NCBI RefSeq assembly: GCF_947179165.1
Contig: NC_077248.1
Coordinates: 52,995,732-53,059,731 of the forward strand
From: Solanum dulcamara
Lineage: Eukaryota > Streptophyta > Magnoliopsida > Solanales > Solanaceae
Reading direction: 5' to 3'
DNA: 64,000 bases
Position numbers and translations under genes: made by a program. Positions within the stretch are counted from its first letter, which is position 1, and each line of letters starts with the position of its first letter. Shown here piece after piece: positions 12,241-22,700 of this stretch. Below the pieces are notes generated by a model. That model ran no database searches and was not told the origin of the DNA. It worked only from the letters and a program-made list of their open reading frames with translations.

Positions 12241-14117
12241 TGACAAGACCCAAGCTAGGCCCTAAGTGCGACACAACGATTAGAATCCCGACAGACCCCA
12301 ACCAAGACTCTTAGCATATCATTCATGAGCATACATAAGGTAAGTAAAGCAATAAACTAAAACATAAATGCGTAAATAAAGTCTCAACATAGATAGTCTT
12401 AATAAAAGAGAACAAGTCTCAAACACGGAATAAAAAGACAGCATAGACTCCATGACATCCAACATACCTCTACTAAACTAGATGGGGGAATAAGACAAGC
12501 TCTTAGCTCAACCATGACAACATATGAAAAGTTATAAGACCGATTAAAAGATAAAAGTTTTTTCCTCGAAGCATGAGGACTCACCAACTATAGAAAAGTA
12601 AAGTTCAACTCTAGCCATGAGTGAGAGGTGCGCAATGATCTTTGGACCCTACATTATAGTACAATGTAGGCAAAACGTATTCATTAGTACATGGAATGCA
12701 CTAAGTATGTGAGAAATATGCATGAACAATGAATATAGGACATAATCAATATGAATAATGAGATGCATGAACATTTTTTCAAAACATGAATAAAACCTTG
12801 AAAACCTTAAAACATCATAATCATATATCAATGCCTCAAGACATCGTCATCAGAATTTTACACCTTTTCATATACCTTGGTGTGGGATAGGACCTTTAAC
12901 TGACATATAAGACCATTCGAGCTATAACATGGAATTTGATGTAACTCACACATCGAGAAGAAAGAGGCTACTTTACCAAGGTATACTCCGTGAGAACATC
13001 ATAATCATGGACTATATATGGATCCGCTAGTTAGGACATATTGGCATCATAAACCTACGCAGGCAACATAGTTAGGGACTAAATGTTGCTACTAGGGTTC
13101 CCTTGGATATCCACTATGGCTACCGGATCGAACCCCACCTTAAATTCATCTCGATACTTAGTCATTATCCCAACGGAAATCATGAAAACGTAGTCATTAA
13201 CATCATTAATGAAAAGCAATAAAAGATCTCAATCCTCATCATAAGTAAATCATAAGTATAGCTCATTAACATGATTGATTCGTAAGAATACATGAGTTGG
13301 TGAGAATGTCCTTTCACCTCTTTAACATGATTGTGCGAGAATTACCTTTCACACTAAAACTTCTTGCTTAAAACATACTGAAACATCATTCATAACTTTT
13401 CATAAGTCATTCATAAACCTTGATAGTCACTCATAAACCTTTAATTGAAATCTCTTGAAATTCATGACCATAATTCCATGAAAATGTACTTGAAATAGCA
13501 TATAATATGGGTCATCGAAATTCAACTTGAAATTATGCAATGTGATGTGAATTATGCATAATTTAATCAATAATCATAATTAAGAAGACCCAATGCAATT
13601 TCATGAAACTAGGGCTTGTTAGAAGAAGAATTTATAAGAAAATTTGAGAAGAACCGTGGGATTCCATGGGTGAAAGGACCCACAGATGAATTCCCACGTA
13701 CCTTAGATGTTAGAAGCCCTAATTTTCCCTTGACTTGAAGACTTGACCTTGATTTTCTCTTTGAATTGCTTGAGGAAAAAGACTCTTGAGAGAGAACTTT
13801 AGAGAGAAGATTTTAGGACTTGGGAGTTAGGTCAGAATGAGAGAATGAGGAGGTATTAGGGTAGTTAATAAGATAGAATAAACCCCAAAAATATTGTCCA
13901 CAATCATTAATGAAACCATATGTTAAAGACCAAAACACTCCTCCGTGGTCCTTGTCCCAATTTTCCATTAACCTATGCACCTTCACGGTTGCTCTCCACG
14001 GCCAGTGAAGAGCACCATGGCCCGTGAAGGGCTACGTGAAGGATCACCTGGTGCTAAAAGCTGTGATTTTTCATCTTAAACCCCATTTCTCGACTTTCCA
14101 ACTTTCAAAATCTTACA
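12241..14117 (-). mobile_element. Solo LTR (1.88 kb) in LINE-A, TSD ACCTT
   Basis: On the minus strand it begins TGTAAGATTTTG (14117) and ends in GGTCTTGTCA (12241). Identical 5-bp repeats ACCTT flank it at 12236-12240 and 14118-14122. It has no internal genes. It shares leader and tail landmarks with the E3, E4 and E5 LTRs but is a distinct, shorter version. The same LTR with the same flanking ACCTT occurs at 31749-33994. Confidence 0.88.
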
Positions 14118-15290
14118 ACCTTCAATTGATCTAAGTTGCTTATCAACATTACCTTCATCTGCTGGGACAATCTCATCCTTCTCTCCATCATCAATTCTCT
14201 ACTTGGTCCTTGAGTGCAACCATTAGCAGACAGATTTACACTTGTTTTATCTTTGTTATTGAGATTTGTAAAAACCTTTGTGACCTAGTTTTTGGTACTA
14301 TCTTTTTGCTGATTAATTTCTCTATGTTCTCTGCATTCTCCTTGTTTAGCACATGTACTACTATTTCTATTTGTTCCCCCTGTATACTCCTTGCATCAAC
14401 TGAAGAAGTCTCTGCATGTGGCAATAGCATTTCATTATTTGTATCCTCTTCCCTTAATACTGCAAAGAAGTTATCAGTACTTAACACTGTATTTCCATCC
14501 TTGTTAATTCCCTATTTATCAGTAGTTACAGATCTATTTGTTGGATGCCATTTTTTGAAGTGTCTTCCAACCCTTATCAAAGGTACCCCTAGTAAGGAGC
14601 AGTCAGTGCATTCTCATTAGAAATATCTACCCTTCATATACTGGATTAGCTTTACGAAGTTCAGGACGTAGAACCCTATAGTCAGCTTTAGCATGTCCCT
14701 GTAATTTGCATTGATTACAATACTTTGGCAACATATCATAATGGATTTTAACCCTCTCCACTCTAGAGACCTTAGTATCTTTATTCACCACCTCCAATTC
14801 TACAAATATCGAGAATTTAGCAAGCAAATCCACTTGTACCTTGACCCTAAGCACAACTAGGCTGAGTCTTATTTATAGTGGCCATGTCTAGGTGTAATGA
14901 TTTCCCAACTGCTGAAGCAGTGAGAATATGGATTCCTTAACAAAATATGTTGGTTTTAAATCCAAAAATGAAATCCATGCCATCGCCTGTGTTGTCTCTT
15001 CCTCTATATTGAATTTTGCATCATAGATGAGGGGTCTCTCATCATATAGGAATGCCCGTCCTTGGCCAAAATATAATAGCTAATATGAAATCTTCCTAAC
15101 GACTATGTCTACTTGTTAGCAATCCAATTTTGCATTCTATTTTTATTTACATTATTTAGGGATTTGAATTCTGACCTCTTCAATTTCAAGCCATCCATAC
15201 GAGAACTTCACCACAACAGCTTATTGAAGATTCTCTAAGCAATTTTGATCTAAAGATAAAAAGACATTTTCAAAACCATTTTTAATACAC
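14118..15290 (-). pseudogene. LINE-A ORF1: DUF4283-like region and zinc knuckle
   Basis: On the minus strand, near 15010-14900, the frame reads 'EEETTQAMAWISFLDLKPTY' and 'FVKESIFSL', typical of the DUF4283 nucleic-acid-binding part of plant L1 ORF1. Further on (14854-14627) comes a CCHC knuckle 'YCNQCKLQGHAKADY' in which the fourth ligand Cys is Tyr. The segment 14487-14236 is the following linker. In-frame stops (for example near 14860) make it a pseudogene. Confidence 0.65.
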
Positions 15291-15300
15291 TAGGGGAATT

Positions 15301-16706
15301 TTTTAACTCTTTCCCGTTTAAAAATATAACTACAATTACCATGAGAAAGTGAATACCTACCTACTCAACGAGTATCTAATCCACCAGCGTGTATAGCATG
15401 CATTTTAAACTATCGCATTATTCCAAGAAAAACTTTCATAAGCAAGTTTCATATTACATTACATCATCAAATAATGGAAGAACAAGAAATATTGCCCCAG
15501 TGCAAATCATCTTAATTGTGTTCATCCTCGTGCTTTTAAAATCGGCCTATAGTTATGCTTATGCACTATCAAGTTCTCTAAATTCCTCTGCAGTTTAAAC
15601 CAAAAGGGATGATACTCCTGATGTAACCAAATGAAAGCAATCTGGGGATCAAGCCTACACATGAGCAATGGCTAATAATGTAGCCAGCCAAAACAGCTCT
15701 CAAACTGGAAGGAATTAAACACCAGACATCACAATTTCCTATTTAACTAAATTCATAACATCTGCCAATCCACAGACCCCCGGCAGCAACTAAATTCATT
15801 TCCCCTCGTCTAGACAAATTTCAAGCTCATTTATAACGATCTATTTTCACTCTGCCCAAGAATAAAACTAGGTAATGAGTAAACTATGGTCCATGATATT
15901 CATGAATGCCTTCTTTCTAAAGCCATCAAAATACATTCATCTTCCTTCATCTAAACCTTAATCACTCACCATCCAGAAGCAAACAGATAGTAGTTCGGAA
16001 TTCATGTAGATCCATTAACATCATAAAAAAATGTAGACCCTCTGATAACAAGAAATTGAACTCTTTATTGGTGATCTTTTGAGTTCTGAGACATTGGTCC
16101 AACAGTAACTTTGTAAGGGTAACATCAAATACATCTAGATATAAAGCATCTATATAAAACTCCCACGGATCCTTCATCATGGTAACTTGAGTTTATGGGA
16201 TCATTTTCTTTTGAAATAATCACGTAGCAGACCTCCACAACTCCAGCAAATTTTAAAATAAGAAATCACTAGAAAATATTGCCAGCGACACCAGAAATAA
16301 ACAGATATCAGTTTGCTGTACATAGCTCAAATTTCCTTACATCAAAAGAGGGACATGTGTATCTTTTCCCAATTAAAATCCAAGATGCTTCGGAGCGATA
16401 AAACCTCTAATGCTAAATTCTCTAGCCCTACATATACAATGAAGTAATAGATAAACTCCATCTCTCCAAGAGGCATGTCAATGCATAGGGCTTCCACATT
16501 AACACATCCAACTGCACGCGCTTTTGTGAACTCAAATCTGTACCATAAATAAGTTGGTGGGTAACCAAATGCACTCTTGCAAAAAAGAAAGTAATACAAA
16601 CCTTCTCTGGGCTTTCACTAAACAGGGGGCAAGGGCATATAGGATACTCAGTTCTAAGAGCATGACTGCCAAATAAAGTACACATGGTAATAAGAAGTGA
16701 CATACC
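15301..16706 (-). other. 3' flank of the RNA-binding gene, probable 3' UTR
   Basis: Sequence downstream of the stop codon of the RRM gene. No transposon protein is visible in it. A good donor (GTATGT, 16705-16700) starts one base after the stop, so the 3' UTR probably contains an intron whose acceptor lies here; a pyrimidine-rich tract ending in GCAAG near 16578 is one candidate. The end of the transcript cannot be placed. The overlapping short frames at 15962-16786 are UTR or intron sequence. Confidence 0.4.
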
Positions 16707-16787
16707 TTAGTAGTAAGATCCAGAACCACCACTTCCCATAAAACCACTGTCACCCATACCACGACTAGAATAAACCGAGGAGCCAAC
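16707..16787 (-). CDS. RRM gene exon 11 (C-terminus and stop)
   Basis: Acceptor ATTCAG|GTTGGC. 27 codons end 'GSGGSGSYY' and TAA (16709-16707). The stop is followed after one G by GTATGT, a strong donor, suggesting a 3' UTR intron. Confidence 0.85.
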   Translation of the reverse strand, partial: VGSSVYSSRGMGDSGFMGSGGSGSYY

Positions 16788-19700
16788 CTGAATATTCATC
16801 ACAGAAGAACAGGAACAACACAGTTATCATCAGATAAACACTAAATCTTCCAACAGAAATCAACAAAGTAGAAGCATACATCACTGCCACGAGACATGTA
16901 ATCACCACCATAGCTGGACGAATACATTCCACCTACATCACTTCCACCATAGGAACCTACAAGCCAAAACAAAATTAAGACAGCTTTCTCTAAGCATACA
17001 TATAACAACAATTGTTCAGAGAAATAACAAGATTTTGTAATGAACAAAACATACCTCCACCATAGCCCATACCCTGACGACTGCTGTATATCCCATGAGA
17101 ATCTTGCCTAGAAATGGAGCTCCTGTTGCTACCATATCCAAGATTTGACCTCCCTAGTCTACTAATATGTACATCAGGCAAGTCGATCAATATAGTACCA
17201 AAGATTCCAAAAAGGGAAGAAAGATGACTGAACAATAATTATAAGGCACCTGTCACCATATGCATCTCCATACTGGGAGCCGCTTCCACTGCCTAGTTCA
17301 TAATCCAAACGAGCACGCGAATGCCGCACTCCTGCCTCAGCGTAATGTGGATGAACATCATCCTGGCATGTACAAGAGACAATTAGTTCATATCTTCTTG
17401 TCAGATCAAGAAAATATCTAAGCATAGTATATGGTGAAGATAACTCACCGCTGCAGTGTATGGACGTTTCGAACCAGACACAGAATCATATTCACGACCA
17501 CGTCCCTCACGGTAAGATGGAGGGGGCCTTTCAAACCGTTGCCCATATCCATCATCAACATAAGCTCTCCTTGCTGCAGAGTGAGTACCTCTAGGTAATT
17601 CAGGGTAACCAGAGCCACGCGAAGAATATTCATCCCTATAGGATGCACGTCTGTCCGAATGAACCCTTGAAGGATACTCAGCTATTGCTCTGCCTCTAGG
17701 AGGAGAGATTTCCTCACGCCGTCCATACTCCCTCTTCAAGTTATTCTTTGGATATGAGGAAACTGCAATTTGGTCAGTAGTCATCAGGTCATTTATAAAA
17801 TAAGTAGAGTTGAACCAGTAGATTTTAAAGAAAGACGGAAATCACATCATACCAGGGGATCTCCGGTCATATGACCTCCTAGGTGGTGAAGCCATGGGTC
17901 TGCCGCCCCTAGGAGGCAAAGCCATCACTGCATGTCTATCTCTCAATGCTGCAGGTCGTTTGAAACCACGACCAACTATAGGAGGCACACGCGTACTAAC
18001 TCTAGTCCCTCGGATAGAGCGACTATATGGCGTTGTACGACCCCAGGGGGCATGGGAACCACGCATAGGCAAACGCCAAGGTCGGAAATCTCCTCGTCCA
18101 CCATATTTCCCTCTACCCATATGAAGGGGTCTCGATAGTCTGGACCTTACTTTGACCTGAAACACACAACAATAAGAAACCACTCACAAAGATTCACATA
18201 TATTCAGGGATACTTAAAGACAGAAAAAATGAACCTTGTTATCTCCTTCACCCAATTCCTCATTATTAATGCTTTTAGCACATGTAACTGCAGCCTCATG
18301 AGTGTCAAAGGTGACAAATCCAAAGTCCTTTCTCTTGGCTGAAGGCCTATTTCTGGCAAGCTCAACTTTTCTAATCTTCCCATATTCTTTAAGAAGCTCC
18401 CGCACATGGTCCTCGTTCCAGGATACAGCAAGACCATCAATAAACACTGTTTTAACCTGAACTCAAGAAATATTCCCCAGAGTCATGTCTTGATTTATCA
18501 AAAAACAAAGAAATAAGAACAACATACCCAGGGAAATCCCACAGCCACAAATGGTGTGTATGAAGACCTTACCCCTACCTTGTGAAGGCAAAGAGGTTGT
18601 TTCCGAAAGACCCACCGCTCAAGTAAAATCGTTCTAAGCAGTTATAAAAAAGAAATACAGTATTAAAGAAGCAACAACAACAACAACCCAGTGAAATCCC
18701 ACAACATGGGGTCTGGGGAGGGTAGAATGTACGCAGACCTTACTCCTACCAAGGTAGGACGGCTGTTTCATGGAGACCCTCGGCTCAGTAAAAGCATAAA
18801 TGCATAAAAAAATGTTAGATAAGAATAGAAAATTAAAAGCTTTATGAGAAAAACAACAAACAAATAACGAATAGATAACAAATAAATACAAATAAATAAA
18901 TACAAAGAACAAATAACGATTAAATAAATAATGAAGGCGTCACAGGTAAAAAATTGAGTAATCAAAGCATAGAAAGCAATAAATAATAACAGAAATAACA
19001 GAAATCAGAAGTCAAAGCGCAAGAGATCGTAATGCACTACTACGCCTATGAATAGAGAAGAATAACGAGACTATGAACTAGCCTTCTACCCTAATGTGGG
19101 TCCTCCACACCCTCCTATCTAAGGTCATGTCCTCCGTTAGCTGTAACTGCGCCATATCCTGTCTAATCACCTCTCCCCAATATTTCTTCGGCCTACCCCT
19201 ACCTCTTCTGTAACCATCCATGGCCAGCCTCTCACACCTCCGCACTGGGGCATCTGTGTCTCCTCTTCACATGTCCATACCATCTCAGTCGCATTTTCCG
19301 CATCTTGTCTTCCACCGAGGCAACTCCTACCTTGTCCCGAATAGCCTCATTTCTAATCCTGTCGCTCCTGGTGTGCCCACACATCCATCTCAAACATTCT
19401 CATCTCAGCAACTTTTATCTTTTGAATGTGAGAAGTCTTAACTGGCCAACACTCCGCCCCATACAACATAGCCGGTCTAACCACCACTTTGTAGAACTTG
19501 CCCTTAAGTTTTGGTGGCACATTCTTGTCACATAGCACTCCGGAAGCGAGCCTCCATTTCATCCACCCTACTCCAATACGATGTGTGACATCATCGTCAA
19601 TCTCCCCGCAGCCTTGCATGATAGACCCAAGATACTTGCAACTACTCCTCTTTTGGATGGCCTGAGCACCAAGCCTAACTTCAACGCCAACCTCCTGAGG

Positions 19701-22700
19701 TGTCTCACTGAACTTGCACTCTAAGTACTCTGTCTTTGTCCTACTCAACTTAAACCCTTTAGACTCCAAGGTATGTCTCCAATCCTCCAGCTTAGCGTTA
19801 ACTCCGCGGCGAGTCTCATCAATCAGAACTATGTCATCCGCGAAAAGCATACACCATGGCACCACACCTTGAATTTGTCGCGTCAATTCATCTATCACCA
19901 AAGCAAATAAAAAAGGACTAACAGATCCTTGATGCAACCCCATCACCACTGGGAAGTGCTCTGAGTCCCCTTCTACTGTCCTTACCCTGGTTTTGGCTCC
20001 CTCGTACATGTCCTTGATCACCCTAATGTATGCCATAGGTACACCTTTAGCCTCCAAACATGTCCATAGTATTTCTCTTGGGACTTTGTCATAAGCCTTT
20101 TCTAGGTCGATGAATACCATATGCAAGTCCCTCTTCCTTTCCCTATGCTGCTCCACGAGTCTCCTCATAAGATGGATGGCTTCTGTAGTTGAGCGTCCCG
20201 GCATAAATCCAAACTGGTTCTCTGAAATAGACACGTCTCTCCTCACCCTCATCTCTACCACTCTTTCTCATAGTTTCATAGTATGGCTTAGTAGCTTAAT
20301 ACCTCTATAGTTGTTGCAACTCTGGATATCCCCTTTGTTTTTGTATAGAGGGATCATTATGCTCGACCTCCATTCTTCGGGCATCGTTGCCGTTTTAAAG
20401 ATGACATTAAATAACCTAGTCAACCACTCCAAACCTACCGAGCTCGTGCTCTTCCAAAATTCCCCAGGAATCTCGTCAGGTCCGGTTGCTCTTCCCCAGC
20501 GCATCCTACGAACGACACTCTTAACCTCCTCGACCTTAATACTCCTGCAATACCCAAAATCGCAATGCCTCCCTGTATGTTCTAAATCTCCCAACACAAA
20601 GTCTCTGTCCCCTTCCTCATTCAAGAGTTTATGGAAATAGAACTGCCATCTCTGTTTAATGAGGGTCTCGTCTACCAATACTTTTCCATGCTCGTCCTTA
20701 ATGCACTTCACTTGGTCCACATCGCGTGCCCTTCTCTCCCGCGCCCTGGCTAGCCTGAACAATTTTCTATCCCCACCTTTCTCTTCTAGTTCAACATAAA
20801 GGCGTTCAAAAGCTATTGTTTTTGCCGTCGAAACCGCCGACTTCGCCTCCTTTCTCGCTATCTTATAAAGTTCCATATTCGTCCACTTCTCTTCCATTCC
20901 ACCCCAATATTTATATGTTGGAATTTGTGGAAGAATAGGTGCGCGAGCAAATACGGGGGGAAGAGTTCTAGCTTGGCGAGAGTGAAATTTGCAGTTTTCA
21001 AGGACATCTCAAATCTTCTTAGAGTCGCGTATCCCTATATCCATTGGCCCTCGAACTGGAGCCACACCATCTCCTACATAGATAAGTGTACTCATGAGAT
21101 GAAGATCACCCAAGTCTCGTGGATTAAGCCACAACTCGATTTCGTCAAGCTGAACACTGACGGCAGCGCGTTGGGTAATCCGGGGGCAATTGGGGGGGGT
21201 GGCATCGTAAGAGATCACATGGGTAAATTCATCTTCGCCTATGTCATACCGTTAGGGGAGGGAACCAACAATCAAGCTGAACTAGAGGCGGCAGTTTATG
21301 GGCTTAAATGGTGCATTCAACAGGGTTTTCAGCACGTTATCTTAGAAGTTGACTCGGAGTTGCTCACTAAATGGATCAATCATCAGACTAAACCTCCGTA
21401 GAGCCTTCACCAGGTAACTCAGGACCTTGTTGGTATTTCCAAATTATTTATTCGCTTTTCTTGCAGGCATGTATACAGGGAGGCAAACTACACTGCGGAT
21501 GCTCTCTCCAAGCACAGTCACACTCTTACCACTCCAGGCCACTACACCACCCTTCAGCAGCTACCTCGTGGTACTCGAGGTTACTACATGCTAGATAGAG
21601 TCGGTCTGCCCAACTTCAGACGGAGAAAGACCAAACGGATTAAAAAGCCTCCATGATCTACTATTTAGTGTTGCATCCTTGGATTGAGCACCCAATTGCA
21701 GTGTTTGTGATTTTCCATGTTATATCTTATCCATGTTATTTGATGTTCATTGTCTATGCTAATTTTGTTGTATATATAGCATTTATGAGGATTCATCCCC
21801 ATTTTTATTTAGATTTTTCCTTTATTTTATGTAAAGGGAGAGTCTCCCTTATTTATGCTTTCCTAGTTTCTTTGTATCGAGAGGAGTCATTTTCTTTAGG
21901 TGCATAGTTTCTAGGTTTTCTTTTCATGTGCTTGTATCGGGGATGAGTTGGCTGCCGTTAGTAGGATGGTCGGCTTATGAACCACCATAGGATTGGAGGT
22001 TAGGTCTATGTCCCCCTCCGTGTATTTTTCTGTTTTTATGTATAATACAGCTTGGGGTTGAGCGGCTCAACCCCTGGCCGCGCACGAGAGGTGGGAGCCT
22101 CGTGTAAGGTCTGTTCCCATAAAAAAAAAAATAATACGAACTGAAGCAACGTAAACAATGGGTGCAGTAAAAACTCGTAGAATAAGATAATAGAAAGTAA
22201 TATTACGAGAAAAAACTAAACACTCGACTACCTACTGACCTTCCACCATGATCCCTACCTCCATACTCTCCTATCAAGGATTATATCCTTGATAAGCTGC
22301 GGGTGTGTCGTGTCCTGTCTAATCAACTCTCCTCAATACTTCTTGGGCTACCTCTAACTCGTAGAATAAGATAATAGAAAGTAATATTACGAGAAAAAAC
22401 TAAACACTCGACTACTTACTAACCTTCCACCCTGATCCCTACCTCCATACTCTCCTATCAAGGATTCTATCCTCGATAAGTTGCAGGTGCGTTGTATCCT
22501 GTCTAATCACCTCTCCTCAATACTTCTTGGCCTACCTCTAACTCTCCTCATACACACCCCACCATACCAACCTCTCACACCTCATCCACAGTCAAATAAT
22601 GAATGGCTGCGTAGCAATTGACTCAAAAGACTCCAACAGCAAACAGGTAAGTCATCAGAAAAGATTCAACACACAAACAAGATAACCAAACTACTTGATG

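Larger units (their letters stand above)
11666..14450. repeat. Duplicated segment, copy A
   Basis: This stretch matches 31174-34327 in direct orientation with few differences. It contains the last 220 bp of the CTCTA solo LTR, a LINE-A ORF1 piece, the ACCTT solo LTR and another ORF1 piece. At both edges the match stops abruptly: before 'gttgaccctt' at 11666 and after 'gtatcctctt' at 14450. Confidence 0.85.
3829..15300 (-). mobile_element. L1-type LINE with RNase H domain (LINE-A), split by two solo LTRs
   Basis: On the minus strand the order is ORF1 (DUF4283-like region, zinc knuckle, linker), ORF2 endonuclease, reverse transcriptase, zf-RVT and RNase H, then about 0.75 kb of 3' UTR ending in a run of A (T on the plus strand, 3829-3835). 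This is the layout of plant L1 LINEs carrying an RNase H domain. ORF1 is interrupted at 14118/12240 and 11888/8921 by solo LTRs. Every reading frame has stops or frameshifts, so the element is dead. The 5' end is placed only roughly, where ORF1 similarity fades (about 15290). The 3' end follows the poly(A). Confidence 0.75.
20917..22131 (+). mobile_element. 3' fragment of an L1-type LINE (LINE-B) in intron 4
   Basis: It starts abruptly inside the region before RNase H ('[15 protein letters not shown]'), continues through RNase H and a 3' UTR of about 0.45 kb, and ends in a poly(A) run at 22121-22131. Orientation is opposite to RTE-A and to the host gene. The 5' truncation is typical of target-primed insertion. 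No convincing target-site duplication was found. Confidence 0.75.

Noticed and set aside
17894..18138. Open frames on the plus strand opposite exon 6
   Set aside because: Reverse frames of the Arg/Gly-rich coding exon, with no independent support.
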